Shown: positions 1-11,975, numbered from the stretch's first letter. The stretch is DNA of 64,000 bases from Leptodactylus fallax (GCA_947044405.1 CAMRHE010000029.1:643001-707000); one strand, 5' to 3'. Notes: generated from the letters alone by a model not told the origin. Numbers and translations: made by a program.

Positions 1-589
1 GCTTACAAAGAAGTGAAACTAAACTGAGGGGGAGAGAGGAGGAGCTACAGCATCACAGCTAAGGATACAGAGAGAGAAAAGGGACAAACTACAAAGACAA
101 ACAGTATCACAGATACATGTCAGTGAATTAAACCAAGTCCTGGGACATGACAATACATTTTTGTTCCTATGGCATTCACGCTGCATTAAAAAAAATGACA
201 TGGCAGCTTTGCCCAGGGGGTCATTATGATTACAGCTATGCCAGATTTATATTAGTTGTTTGTTTTTTTTTGTTAACCAATAAAATGTCATTTTTCAAAA
301 ATGAATACTTTTCCTGGGGTCATCGTATTCTGACACGTTTAAGTTTGTAGTTTTTATTGGTACCAATTTTTGATATAACGTTTTCACTTTTTATTGCTAT
401 TTTTAGGGGGAAGCAAGAAAAATAAAAAACACTAATCTTCGGTATATATTTTTACAGTGTTTACCATACGGGATAAATAATGCCATATGTGGATACTGGG
501 GACTTATGCACATGGGGATACCTAACAACATGTTTGTTTAGTTTATTTTGTTTTTAATCAAAAGATTTTGGACTTTTTAGATTTTATTT

Positions 590-621
<32 letters not shown>

Positions 622-929
622 CAATATATTGCAATACCTTGCTCATAGGCTAACCATGTGGAACAGGGTCGTAGCTTGACCTCCTGGCTGCCATGGCAAC
701 CACTCAGACTCCACAATCTCATCTCATAATCCAAGGGAAAACAGGGGGAGGTCATCTTGCCCCCAAACCGCCCAGATGCTGATGGAGTCAGCAGATAATC
801 CCAGGTCTCGGCTGTGTAATACAGCCAAGACCTGTAAGTTATGACGAAGGCACAACAGCTCCTGTGCCCGCGGCATCAATGTGCCAGACTATTATATAAT
901 ACTGTGTGGGGTCCCACTGAGGAGCATAT
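1..929. other. Non-coding stretch with T-run
   Basis: I see no gene here. The first 590 bases are AT-rich with only short, unconvincing open frames. A T-run occupies about 594-621. After it the sequence is more GC-balanced and resembles dispersed frog repeat DNA, but I cannot assign it to a family. Confidence 0.5.
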
Positions 930-1045
930 TATAATGCATGATGGCCACTGTGGAGCATATTATACTTCGTGGGGGCAAACTGTGGAGCATAATTTACTGT
1001 TTGGCGGCTACTGTGGAGCACATTGTACTGTCTGGGGGCCCTTCA
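930..1045 (+). repeat. Degenerate 31-bp minisatellite, about 3.5 units
   Basis: Units of 31-32 bases begin with TGTGGAGCAT and contain a GGGGGC or GGCGGC block. They read as diverged versions of the 31-bp unit repeated at 44268-44827. Two short open frames that overlap here are by-products of the repeat. Confidence 0.6.
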
Positions 1046-2288
1046 CTATTTGTTACACAGTATATGTTTTATAGCAGACATGTGATATGTTTACAGGCTG
1101 TAATAACATTGTATGGTCACTATAAAACAGATCCTGTGAGATGTAAATGGTGAACATTAATTGTTAAAAAGTGCCAAATGCAGTACAAAGTTGTTTTGTA
1201 TTATTGCAAGCTCTGTAAAACCCCATTCACACGACCGTATTTTGCAGGTCCGCAACTGTGGATCCACACAGTATTAAGGTTAAATTGCTGTGTTGGCACA
1301 CTGTGATAAGTTAGTGGGTTTTGGGTTGCAGTTTGGACACTCAGTCTCTAAAAGGTTCGCCATCACTGACCTACCACATCGCTTTAACATTGAGATAGAC
1401 AGACATATCTTAATTTGTGGTGGCTAGAGGTGAATGTAGAGGCATGTTCAATATGTCACTAGCAGCCCCTAAAACAACATATAAATGGTTTCGAAGAGAT
1501 TTTGGTGATGGACGACTCCCAATCAGTGCCTGTTGTTGAGCTATAAGTCTTTTTCTTAATATGCTAGTTAACTTTTTGATGCAACAAGGACGTCACCATT
1601 GCTTTCCTCTCACTAGAGATACCTACCGGCTATGATTGATGGGACTTTGCTGTGTACATGTCAATCATAGCAGGGAGGGATGAGGCATTGGAAATCATAG
1701 CTATATAGGTGTATATACACCTCATGACACCAGTGAACTGTTGAGGTATGGATTCTGTAAGACTTCTGACAGTGTCCATTTTTATCTTACACCAAGATGT
1801 TGGTTCCGGAAACCCCCTTTAAAGCATCTGTTGCAAAGATATTGAGTTGTCTATGGGATAGGTTGTCAATATCATATTGGGGTAGATCTGATACCTTTGG
1901 TACCCACTGATCAGCAGTTTGAAGATACAGCAGCATTGTGTAGTGGTAGCTCTTATTATTGCAGCTCAGCCCTTTCACTTGGCCACATAACAAGAAACTT
2001 GACATCACTAGCCTGTAAAGTGGAAGTTTGAGGAACTTTTGTCATGTTCCTCAAGCCATTCCAGAATTCAGAAAAGTAGAATTTTCTAGAATAATCCATG
2101 ACAATTAAAATCTGTGATTTATAAAGCTCTAACTCTAGATACTACTTATTTATTCTATATACTTTATATTTTCCTATTTGATATTCATAGATAAGTTCTG
2201 AAGAGGTTTTCAAACCTATATATACGCTTGATGCACAGCATACTGGGTTCCACCAAGTCCAACTTCTGTATACAGTTTGCATGTTCTT

Positions 2289-2291
<3 letters not shown>
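1046..2291. other. Non-coding stretch, no gene seen
   Basis: There is no coding signal. A short repeat of the anuran type with a 'cattcacacgaccgta' motif is near 1227. A small inverted repeat, ctatgattga / tcaatcatag, lies near 1630-1675. The rest is unassigned. Confidence 0.4.
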
Positions 2292-2342
<51 letters not shown>

Positions 2343-2347
2343 TTTTT

Positions 2348-2354
<7 letters not shown>
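2292..2354. repeat. (GT)n microsatellite followed by T-run
   Basis: There are 24 GT units from 2292 to 2339, followed by about 16 T and then TTTTG-type repeats. This is a plain simple repeat. Confidence 0.95.
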
Positions 2355-2378
<24 letters not shown>

Positions 2379-3630
2379 TTACACTGGTTTCTTCTACACG
2401 CTGCACATACTTGCAGTTTAATTGGCTTCTTATACAGTTGACTTTACTGAGTTAGATGGTGATGGTTAGATTCCAATAGGAATAGTGTCTGATGTGAGTG
2501 ATTACAGTCTATAGAATTTGTTGGTTTGATATGGGAAATAAATAACAAAATGTTCCTTAAATGTTTACCAGAATGTGGTTTATTTGACTTTTGGCTACAA
2601 ATAGTGGACACTACATAGAAAATAAGATTTTCTTTGTTTTTGGAGTTTTTAGAGAAAACATTTTATTATTTATATCTATGACTTTCTCCCTACATCCATT
2701 TTCAAAGTGAGTGTTTCTAAGACTTTACCATTTGAAAACATGAGAGTGTCTCATATTGACTTATTTTGCAGGCTGGTTCAATCATTACCTGTTTTAAATC
2801 TTCCCTCTCAACAGGACCCCTGCTGACTCGTCTAACAGCGGGAGAGGCAAAATCTTACAAGTAGAGATGGACCCTGCTCCACAGTCTCGGCTGGGTGCCT
2901 GCTGACTTAGTTTGCTTTCCAAAAACAGAATACTCTTTGCATATGATGTGGCAGAGGCAAATATGGGTCCAGGATGTTGCACAGAAATTATTCCAATACA
3001 GATTTCTTCCAATTATGTTGTCTGTTGAAGTGGCTACTAGTTTTAGGTGTTAAACTTGTTCAAGTGGAAACTGTAATAGTTCACAATTTACAATTATTGT
3101 TCTATTGCATTTTAATAATGATTCAAGACAAAATCAGAGTTTTACAACCTTCAGACTCTTACAGAAAAATATACTAACCCGATGTAATACAGACCGAGTC
3201 AATTTGAAAGCTTTAAATTGGAAGGGGTCTCATTGACACCAATGATTGATGGGACATTTGACCTCCTGTACATACAGTATGACATCTTGCCATCTGAGCA
3301 ACCAATGACCACCATTGGAGATTTGTGCTTATCTCTGTATGTACAAAAATGATGAGACTTCTCCACTATACATGAAAAGTTTTTTTCTGCCAAGTCATCT
3401 GATTAGATTGTGATGAAATCAAAACTTCTAAAATTGTACATCCAGCAGAAAGCTATACTTCTTGACTTCCTAATACACATGCTCAGCTCAGCCTAGCATG
3501 TATGATTTTAGAGGGGGAGAAAAGAATAAGCTGCTGCCAGACAGCTCTGGAGACAGCTTATCACCAGGAGGAACAAGAGAATGCACATGCTGCAATTCAG
3601 CATACGCAATCCTTCCTTCCTCAGTAGTAG
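2355..3630. other. Non-coding stretch, no gene seen
   Basis: AT-rich unique-looking DNA. The short open frames on both strands have no recognisable domain. I see no promoter, RNA gene or transposon terminus that I can defend. Confidence 0.4.
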
Positions 3631-4009
3631 TATCACAAGGCATTATGGGAAAAGGAGCTGGGAAGCTCATGCGCCCTCTTTTGGATGTAACAGATCCTCA
3701 ATTTGCTTTTGACTCACTGAGTCTTGAGACCGCAAATGGGATTTTAGCCAAGCCAATTTCACTTATCTGCATACAGCGCCGTTTCGGGATTTTTGTCCCT
3801 CATCAGTGCAGAGCACTGTTCACTTTGCTCTGCACTGTTGAGGGACAAAAATCCCAAAACTGCGCTGTATGCAGATAAGTGAAATTGGCTTGGCTAAAAT
3901 CCCATTTGCTGTCTCAAGACTCAGTGAGTCAAAAGCAAATTGAGGATCTGTTACATCCAACAGAGGGCGCATGAGCTCCCAGCTCCTTTTCCCATAATGC
4001 CTTGTGATA
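3631..4009. mobile_element. 379-bp near-perfect palindromic MITE
   Basis: The two halves are inverted copies of each other. TATCACAAGGCATTATGGGA at the left end pairs with its complement at 3990-4009. The arms run inward past the motifs for ATCCTCAATTTGC and TTTTTGTCCCTCA, leaving only a small centre near 3810-3830. The structure explains why nearly the same peptide can be read on both strands (3498-3878 and 3820-4077), so these are not genes. The same termini occur in a short form at 14262-14345. Fold-back DNA transposon derivatives have this architecture, but the superfamily is not clear. Confidence 0.8.
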
Positions 4010-4085
4010 TGTAGATGCTTAGTAGAGGGCAAAAGGCAATTCAAAACTCTACACACCTTCACTGGTGCTCTCCTCAAGGTGAGAG
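4010..4085. repeat. Segment shared, inverted, with 14185-14261
   Basis: The sequence after the palindrome (TAGATGCTTAGTAGAG and onward to the GAGAGATTCC motif) is repeated in reverse orientation next to the short palindrome at 14262-14345. The palindrome and this flank therefore travel together as one larger repeat unit. Confidence 0.7.
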
Positions 4086-4508
4086 ATTCCTGTCAGTAGT
4101 AATAGTAGTTCGTCAGGAGCCCTTCAAAATCATAAGATAGTTGGCCTCGGTCTGGGGAAATTGGCGTGTTTGTGTAACTTTTTCTCTTCTGTGTATGGGG
4201 CTTTATGGCCATCCTAAAATGTTTTACAAGAGTCTCTCCATACCTCCTCTTCCAAAATGTGTATATTGTTACATACTGTATACCTCCCACAAGCCACACA
4301 AACATTTAAGGGTACTTTCAAGCCAGGTATTTCAATTTGCTTACCGGATGCATTAAACCAAAAAATCAGCTAGAGGGGAAAAAAAGCGACATGACCTATC
4401 TTCAGGTAGGTTGAAAAACCCATTGAAATCAATGGGAGGTGGAAAAAACACAACGTAATTTTTTTGACACGGTTTTGCAAAACCTCATCAAAAACTGCAA
4501 ACTTTTTT

Positions 4509-4773
4509 TAGGCTAAGGCCCCACATAGTGGCTTGCATCGCAATTTTTCCCACAGCGCTTTTTTACAGAAAGTCCTCAGAGGTTTCCTCTGCGGACTCTC
4601 TGCTTCAATTATACCTATAGGGAAACCGCCGGCGTTTCCATAGGTATAATTGACATACTGCACGTATTTTCCAACAGTGGGGATGGGATTTGCTGAAATC
4701 CCATCCACTTTGCTGTGACTGTAAAACACTGCGTTTTTTTTCCGGGTTTACGCCTTGTGGGGCCCCGGCATTA
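4509..4773. mobile_element. Palindromic MITE, 'GGCCCCAC' family, copy 1
   Basis: The ends are inverted: AGGCTAAGGCCCCACA on the left and TGTGGGGCCCCGGC on the right. In the middle (about 4604-4651) is a hairpin made of CAATTATACCTATAGGG and its complement. Related copies lie at about 9632-9860, 11723-11975, 16621-16974, 54534-54770 and 54870-55315. It has no coding capacity. Confidence 0.7.
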
Positions 4774-4994
4774 AAGGGAAGTTTCCACGTCCATACAGTT
4801 TTCTGGAGCAAAAAACTGCGACAAAAACCGCATCATGTGTAAAAGAAAAAAAAAAAAAAAAAATTCCTAAAGCAGATTTTTTTTCAGCCTGCAAAAAACT
4901 GTGTGAACATTCCCTATTTTTTATTTTTTTTATATTATTATTTATTTATTATATAATTTTTTTATATATATATTATATTATATATTGTATAATT

Positions 4995-4995
<1 letters not shown>

Positions 4996-5051
<56 letters not shown>
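4996..5051. repeat. (TA)n microsatellite
   Basis: About 28 uninterrupted TA units lie inside a longer AT-only stretch that begins near 4915. The open frame across it translates the simple repeat and is not a gene. Confidence 0.95.
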
Positions 5052-5057
<6 letters not shown>

Positions 5058-5474
5058 AATGGTACAAGAAGTGAAGCAAAGTGTCAAATGTCCAAAAAAT
5101 TAGATCAGGTTATAAGGAGGAATATGACAAAGTTGTGTTTAACTGGCCCACCAGAATATGAGTATCTTCACGGTTTTAATGCAAGAATTGAGCCAAAAGA
5201 TCTGGTAGGTTAAAACTATGTAGCAGTATATCTTGCAGTGAAGGGGCGAAGATACAGGGGGCACAAAGGTACCTCTGACAGAAAAAATATGGCACAAAGT
5301 AGGTAGAGGCCCCATTACAAATTTTACACTGGGGAAAGGGGCTTCAAGTTATGCCTTTGCCAGCAGTAGACCCTTCTGTGGCAAAATTGGCTAGTTTCAT
5401 TGCAGATTTAACCCCTGTGATTAGAGCAGTTTTCAACCTCTGCATTGCACGCTTTGCACTGTGGGCTTTTCCAG

Positions 5475-5478
<4 letters not shown>
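5052..5478. other. Non-coding stretch, no gene seen
   Basis: Unassigned sequence between two microsatellites. No open frame with a recognisable domain crosses it. Confidence 0.4.

Positions 5479-5537
<59 letters not shown>
5479..5537. repeat. (GT)n microsatellite
   Basis: About 29 GT units. The apparent CVCVCV and THTHTH peptides read across it come from the repeat. Confidence 0.95.
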
Positions 5538-5538
<1 letters not shown>

Positions 5539-6960
5539 TATTTGTATAAATCCCATCCCCTACACTTGTACTGCCCCAGATTGACGACTATCTATACTTC
5601 ATATTCTATGTGTAACTTTTCATGCCATAAGTGTCTGATCAATGCAGGTCACCCTCAAGGATCTCCACCTGACTTGATTGGAAGTCTCCCAATTTATTTC
5701 ACGGAGACCCTGGCTGCTGCATTCATGATATAGTTGAATACAGAGGTGCCTGGGATTACAGAAACAGCCAAGCTTGCTATATATTACGTAACATTCATTC
5801 ATTTCTATGGGAATTACAGAAACGGCAAAACTCAGTAAGCTTGCCAATTTCCTTAAATTTGGCCACCTCTCCATTTAGTCACAGTATTAATGACACTGCC
5901 AGTGACTGCCTTTATTAAATCTGGGGAGCTCCATCATTGAGATAAGTGAGGGTCCAGAGGTGGAGCCTGCATCTATTAAACATTTGGGACATGTGAGACT
6001 TGATGAGATGCTGTAGTAATACTGTATATAGACTGACAGACTTCATGTTGTTGTAGTAATACTGTGTGTGTGTGTGAGATATATATGTAACATATATTAT
6101 GTATGTATATATGAGATGCAGGAACAGTAATGTATATTGTTTGTGCCTAAATGAACTACTATTCGCCTGTGAAATGCCTAGACAGTTAACTAAATTCCAG
6201 GGGTCACATCCCTGATACCATGTTTAGTTCATTCCATGGAATGCATTTCTATGCACTAATCTCTGGGCTGTACCCTTTTTTTTTTTTTTTTTTTTTTTTT
6301 TATGGGGGGGGGTTACTGCATGTATTAGGGAGGTATGTCAGCAATATTTTAATTGACCGTATATTAGAAAATTGTATGACTACCTATTTTCTAAATTAAT
6401 AAACATATAGAAGTATATATTATACAAGTGGACAATCCCTTTAAGTAGAATGAAAAGTGATGGATCATTGCATGCATGTGTATAGATAAACTAACACAAT
6501 AATACTAATCGGCAATTTGCATGAACTAGAACATGTGAATGGAACTCCTCATGAGCGCACATACAATAATAGACAGACAGTAAATTATCAGTAACAGAAC
6601 AGCGTCTGTTTCATCATTGATAACTATCCCCTGCACACAAAGCATATCTAAAGCAATCTCTGTCTGACCATATGTCATTCTCACTGTCCATTGTGTCTTA
6701 TGAACAATAAATAGACAAGCACCTATTTATTATACTATGACTGAAACTGTCCTGCAGACTATTGGAGAACAATGCAAGTAAATGTGTCTCCCTGGTCCTA
6801 CAGATAAAGAGTTCCTGAGACCCCCACACACAGCCTAGGATCTACAGTAACCCTGGCAGAGGGTCACATTAACAGAACAATAAAGTAAAAATTAGTTCTG
6901 GCTATCTGTAGTGTTGGGTGTAATTAGCATGGGAACAAAAACTCTGCAGGGGGCTTCAAT
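5538..6960. other. Non-coding stretch with T-run
   Basis: No gene seen. There is a short GT run near 6063-6076, an alternating AT-rich patch at 6080-6115, and a T-run followed by G's at about 6278-6312. The sequence near 6430 (ATCCCTTTAAG) resembles the end of a TTAA-type MITE, but I could not find its partner. Confidence 0.4.
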
Positions 6961-7303
6961 GGACCCTAGCAACAAATAAGCATTCCAATGACTTCAGTAA
7001 CACAAAGATGGACAGTTGCATGTGTCAATTGGTTTCAGGCTAAAACTTCAAGTAAGGATTTCTAATGGTAAAGGGGAAGTTTTTATCACCGTGTATGTCA
7101 CACCTAGACATATATGCTATATTAGAGATATTGGACCCTAGCTACAAATAAGCATTCCAATGACTTCAGTAACACAAGAATGGACAGTTGCATGTGTCAA
7201 TTGGTTTCAGGCAAGACCTTCAAGTAAGGATTTCTAATGGTACAGGGGAAATTTATAAACTAGACATACATAGACAGACATACATACTATATTAGAGATA
7301 TTG
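6961..7303 (+). repeat. Direct tandem duplication, period about 172 bp
   Basis: The block starting GGACCCTAGCAACAAATAAG at 6961 recurs at 7133 with few differences. Both copies end in TATATTAGAGATATTGG. The second copy has slight drift and a short ACATAGACAGACATAC expansion near its end. Confidence 0.85.
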
Positions 7304-7405
7304 GGTATGATATCTACTGGTGTAAAAATAGGCTTATTAAACTTCCACTGGTTATATTAATGACTTATACCGTATCCCATTCCATTACTTGTTGAGGTAC
7401 ATATA

Positions 7406-7757
7406 CAGGTGCATCTCAATAAATTAGAATATCTTTGAAACGTTCATTCATTGCAGTAATACAATTCATAATCAGCGTCTTCCATGATTGTGTGTCCTAC
7501 TGAACCAGACTAAGGGACCATTTAAAGGCTTAGGAAACCTTGGCAGGTGACATACTGAACTTTTTTACAATATTCTAATTTTCTTAGATTTGGGTTTTCA
7601 TTACCTGTAATCCATAATCAACATTTACAGAAATAAAACACTTTAAATAGAACACTCTGTGTGTAAAGAATCTAAAAAATATAGGTCATTTTTTTAAACT
7701 TAATTACTGAAAGAAATAAACATTTCAAAGATATTCTAATTTATCGAGATGCACCTG
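7406..7757. mobile_element. Tc1-derived MITE, 352 bp, TA target duplication
   Basis: The ends are inverted: CAGGTGCATCTCAATAAATT on the left and the matching TTATCGAGATGCACCTG on the right, with TA on both outer sides (7404-7405 and 7758-7759). Duplication of TA is the hallmark of Tc1/mariner insertion. No transposase remains, so this is an internally deleted non-autonomous copy that once depended on a transposase supplied elsewhere. Confidence 0.85.
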
Positions 7758-7759
7758 TA

Positions 7760-8461
7760 TAATCACTCCATAGAAACTCATCTAAACAGTGTAATCGAGA
7801 GCTTAAATGATGTATACCAGGTAAATGGATAGAATAATTGTCTTTTCCAGTTAGAGAGGTATATGTATTGTAACAGTGAATATTTGCACTATGATGTTCA
7901 TGTTGTTAGCACATCAAAGAACCCAGCTGGGCAATGCAATGGAGGACAGGAAGCCAGTACTCAGAGCAATTAACAACTTCTCCCCAATAAAACACATTAA
8001 AGAGACTCCCAGCAGCCTCCTTAAAGAAACACAGATGCTTCTCTCTATCTTATTTAATAAAACCCTTTGATACAGTTTAGCCCTCCCCCTGATTTGTGCA
8101 TCCTGGGAGACTTAACCCTTTCACTTGAGCTTCTCGGCTTATGCTATAGAACACTTTGCTGATGTCTAAGCTTTCCTTCTGCACTAAGGTTTGTGAAGGG
8201 GTTTCAGGGGCATCGTGGGAATTTAGAATTATGCTCTGATGGCGCTTGTATTAAATCTTAATGATGAAATAAGTAACCGGTTTAAGAAAAGGAAATGTTA
8301 TTTATGTGCTTTTGTGTAAGTTTTACCACTTAGGTGTTTTATTGTAGATGTTATGTTGGGTGGTGCTATATGTAAATGTAGTAGCAGTACTAATAATGCA
8401 TAATTCATATGTGACCAGAATGTTACTAAAACCAAATTCATCTCAGTGGTCCCTATTTTCC
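7760..8461. other. Non-coding stretch, no gene seen
   Basis: Unique-looking sequence. A small frame at 7876-8070 has no recognisable domain. I see nothing else that I can support. Confidence 0.4.
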
Positions 8462-9002
8462 TTAAAGGAGACTTTTCAGCAACTGTAACTCTCTGTGTCC
8501 TTCAATAGGCGCTGCTCTGCTGTTTCTGGAGCAGTTAGAATTTTTTTCTCAAGCCCCCAACATTGTATTTGACAGCACTTGATATGCTAATTTAGTCTCT
8601 CTAGTGTCAGGTGGGTGGTCTCCGGCTTGAGCAGACAGAGAGGGACAGCCCACCTGACAGTAAAGAGCCGAATTAGCATGTTTGGTATATTAATTATTAT
8701 GGTTACTCAGGAATGGTAGAGACTAGAGAGAATATTCCAACTGTACCAGATTCAGTGTAGTAGAATCTATTGAAGGATGCAAAGAGTCAGGGTTGTTGGC
8801 CAGATTTACTCCTAGCAGTATAGTTATCTATGCTGCTAGAAGTCCCTGCCTCCCAGCAACATACTGTTTACAGTACTGGACAGTGTGTCAATGGGAGGCA
8901 GGGACTCCTTGCAGCAGAGATAACTATTCATTAGCATTAGGTGCAGGTCAATGGTGTGAAAGCGCCCTTAGAGTTGGTGGAGATGGTGAAAGGTCCTCTT
9001 TA
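8462..9002. mobile_element. TTAA-flanked MITE
   Basis: The left end TTAAAGGAGACTTTTCA and the right end read in reverse, TTAAAGAGGACCTTTCA, form terminal inverted repeats that begin with the TTAA target. The interior (about 8790-8935) contains an imperfect palindrome around the GGAGGCAGGGACT motif. TTAA target use points to the Kolobok or piggyBac superfamilies. The same terminus is found at 63549-63692. Confidence 0.6.
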
Positions 9003-9336
9003 AGATTTTCCAGGTAATAATGAAAGTGACATGCTACAGATTATATAACAGAGGCATGAAATTCAATTTCTTACGTAGGCAATTTGCCACTGAGACCTCA
9101 TCTCACCAACGCTTGCAGTAGAGTTCCTCCATGTATCCCTCACATACAGAAGTAACAGAAATCTAAGCCCAGTAATGTAAACATCAATTTAATATCATGT
9201 CTGTGGTACGTTCATACACTGGGAAAATTTCAAATTATTTCAACGTGCTCATACACTTTTCTATTTAAAATCTATGTCCATTGAACACGAAAGTTCCCCC
9301 TAAATGCAGAGTGAATTTGACCCAGCACAGTAGTTA

Positions 9337-9592
9337 AGCTACATTCACACTACACTTCACACGTGATTAGTGGCATTACATTCAGCATTAGCATTGAATT
9401 CAATGTCAGTGAATGGGGGATTTTCACCTGACCATTAATTTGAACATCTGTTGTAATGGACTGTCAAAATATGTCACATCTTATTTTTGTCCATTTTCAC
9501 TGACCCCTCCATACAATGTGCCCCTTGAGTGGAAGATGGCTGTGAATTTTTTTCATGGCCATTTTGCACCTTGGTCGTCTAAATGTAGCCTT
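9337..9592. mobile_element. Probable MITE with AAGCTACATTCACAC end
   Basis: The left end AGCTACATTCACAC and the right end AAATGTAGCC are inverted relatives. There is no coding capacity. Sequences with a 'TTCACAC' signature recur through the window (18160-18420, 55425-55720, 56533-60940). Confidence 0.4.
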
Positions 9593-9631
9593 AGTCCTGT
9601 CCCATCCATACTTGGTACCATACTGTTTTGA

Positions 9632-9860
9632 GCTAAGGCACATGTTGCGGAACGCAGCAAAAAGACGCTGTGGTAACACATTGTATGTTTTGCGCCATTT
9701 TTCTGTGTGTGTGTTTTTTGTTTTTTTTTGTTTTTTTTTCTTAACGCAATATGTAGATGGGATTACTCAAAATCTCATTCACTTTGCGGGTACTGTAGAA
9801 TGCAGATTTTTTCTTTCTGCAGCAGGAAAAACGTTGCATGTCCACAACGTGTGGCCTTAG
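9632..9860. mobile_element. 'GGCCCCAC' family MITE, diverged copy
   Basis: The ends AGCTAAGGCACATG and CACAACGTGTGGCCTTAGCC are inverted. Internal T- and A-rich tracts match other copies of the family. The open frames crossing it are poly-F or poly-K readings. Confidence 0.5.
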
Positions 9861-10281
9861 CCTTTTGAAATTGGAGAGAAAATGGCACAGAAATGGGAAA
9901 CCTGTGGCTTCGAAAAAAAAAAAAAAATGCAGCTTGTTGTAAAGATCTGGTTTGAACACGTGTTAATGGTCCTTTTCTTCAAAATCCTGTGTGTTACTAT
10001 TTCTATTCTGCAGTTTTTCAACAAAAAAAAACTGCAGCAGAAAAACCTATGCAAATGTGAAAAAAAAAATTGAGAAAATACTTCTATCATGACTCTATTC
10101 TGCTACATTTGTGTTGTGAGCTTTGTCACATGTTAACTCTTCTATATCTGCACAAGCTGAGTAAATTATTCACATGCAAATATAGATATTAACCCCCTGC
10201 TGATGCTACCTTTTAAAGTTATTGCGTTTTTTATTTTTACTATCTGCCTTCAAAAAGCCATAACTTTTTAAATGTGTAGAA
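9861..10281. other. Non-coding AT-rich stretch
   Basis: Several A-runs are present (9914-9927 and near 10023 and 10060). A pair of inverted CTGCAG / AAAAACTGCAG motifs near 10010-10040 suggests another degraded palindromic repeat. No gene is seen. Confidence 0.4.
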
Positions 10282-10660
10282 AGAAAAAACAGCGCAGGGC
10301 GCTAATAGTGTAAAACCAAAGGATGATAGATATCAGAACACTGATACAAATTGCTCACCTTGGTGGGTTGTGATCAGCTCACAACAACTTAGTTGGCATG
10401 TAGAATCAGATTATCTTCATTGGGACCTTGTGAAGCAGCTGCTAGCCTCGGAACCGTGGTATAAAGCACGTGTGGAAGAATCCACATGCAGGTAGAAAAG
10501 AGGAGGCAGATGAGCGCTGGTCCAGAATAAATGTAGTCTTTAATCCAATTGAATAAAACACACAACGTTTCGGGACAAGCCCTTTTTCAAGTGTGCAACT
10601 TGAAAAAGGGCTTGTCCGGAAACGCGTCGTGTGCCTCCTCTTTTCTACCTGCATCTGGAT
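10282..10660 (-). mobile_element. Penelope-like element terminal remnant, inverted
   Basis: On the minus strand the motif CTTGAAAAAGGGCTTGTCCC followed by GAAACG is the type of sequence found at the 3' ends and pseudo-LTRs of Penelope-like elements. An inverted second copy sits at 10592-10629. A 22-base arm (10484-10505, with CAGGTAGAAAAGAGGAGGC) pairs with 10630-10652, so the end is folded back on itself. No reverse transcriptase is present here. The assignment rests on the terminal motif only. Confidence 0.45.
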
Positions 10661-10930
10661 AACTTTTTAAATTTCCTTCACATAACCATATGTGGGCTTG
10701 TTTTTTGCCAGGCAATTTGTAGTTTCTAATGGCAACATTTAATGCTTCAATCCATATCATGTAATGGGAAAGTCGAAAAAAAAAAAGATCTGATACCATA
10801 CTTAACCTCTTCATGACTGGGCCATATTACTGGTTTGTGTTGATTCATATATGCAATTTTGAAGGCCTCTCTTTTCAGTGAACCTGTGATGTGTGCATGG
10901 TAGTGATGGCCTTTTTTTGTTTTGTGTGGG

Positions 10931-10961
<31 letters not shown>

Positions 10962-11329
10962 AAACTGGGTAGGATACATTATCCCTAGTTACAGGAGGAA
11001 TGCAGCCTCCATGCATACACTACAGAGATGATCTGTACACTTTAGGAACCAGCAGATCATGCAGTTCCCCAGCACCTGATTATCCCATGACCACCGGCCT
11101 GGGAAGAAGCCTCATCATGGCAGCTTCCTTAGCTGTATACATAGCTTTCATTGAGTGCAGCGTATACAGAGATAGTAAATGGGCGGTTGGAAAGTGGTTG
11201 AAAACTCAATATTTGCTGTACTTGTATGGTCAATCTTGGGATTAAAAGTGCCCATATAAACATTAAATTTTAATTTGGGTATAATCCAGTCTGACCAATG
11301 GTAGTACCTTGTAGGGTCATTTTAATGCT
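10661..11329. other. Non-coding stretch with T-run
   Basis: A T-run lies at 10929-10954. No coding signal is present. The frame at 11000-11245 has no recognisable domain. Confidence 0.4.
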
Positions 11330-11725
11330 TTATAAAGTCTCCTTTCTTATTCTGCAATGCAAATCAGCATTTTATTATTATTCAAAATAAACTGAAAAGG
11401 CACATCCACTCCTGCCAGGGCTTCAATCTCCATTCCATATAACGTCCCCTAACTGCAGACAAAGTGTAAGATGTCACTCAAGTAATGGGGATGGAGTTGT
11501 ATGTACATTAGGACCGATTTATCTAGAACAGAGAGTGAAGCCCTAGCAGGCGAAGAAACTCCCTAAAGCCCAATTTAGATGATTTGCATAAGAATAAAAT
11601 GCTAATTTCAAGTAAATGGAGCTGCAATGCAGAGTAAGAAAGGTATCTTTGGAAAGTATAGAGCCTCCCTACAAGATACTGGCATTAGTTTGATACCGAT
11701 TTTCCTTCTGACAGACTCCCTTTAA
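11330..11725. mobile_element. MITE related to 55763-56230
   Basis: The sequence shares TGCAGACAAAGTGT, TCTAGAACAGAGA, ATGGAGCTGCAATGCAGA and the right end CTGACAGACTCCCTTTAA with the element at 55763-56230. The left end is shorter here. The right end reads TTAAAGGGAGTCTGTCAG in reverse, which suggests TTAA targeting. It is non-coding. Confidence 0.6.
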
Positions 11726-11975
11726 GGCAAAGGCCCCACGTACCGGGCCAAAGTGAAAAAGTGCTGCGGGAAAAACCCGTGGTAGAAACGCGTCGTGATT
11801 TTTACCACAGCGCTTTTCACAAAAAGTCCACAGAGGAAAATTCTGTTGACTTTCTGTGAAAAGTACTGTGGTAAAAATTATACCTTCAATTATACCTATA
11901 GGGAAACAGCTGGTGTTTCCGTAGGTATAATTGACATGCTGCAATTTCCAAAAACAACTGCAGGAGAGGTTGAAA
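11726..11975. mobile_element. 'GGCCCCAC' family MITE, copy abutting another MITE
   Basis: It begins AAGGCAAAGGCCCCACGTA directly after the previous element. It contains the family hairpin TCAATTATACCTATAGGGAA and its complement at 11886-11934. The far end is missing or diverged. Confidence 0.6.

Noticed and set aside
3498..4077. Two open frames of 126 and 85 residues with nearly the same peptide on opposite strands
   Set aside because: They are mirror readings of a 379-bp palindrome.
4755..5213. 152-residue frame with a long Ile-Tyr tract
   Set aside because: It translates AT-rich DNA and a (TA)n microsatellite.
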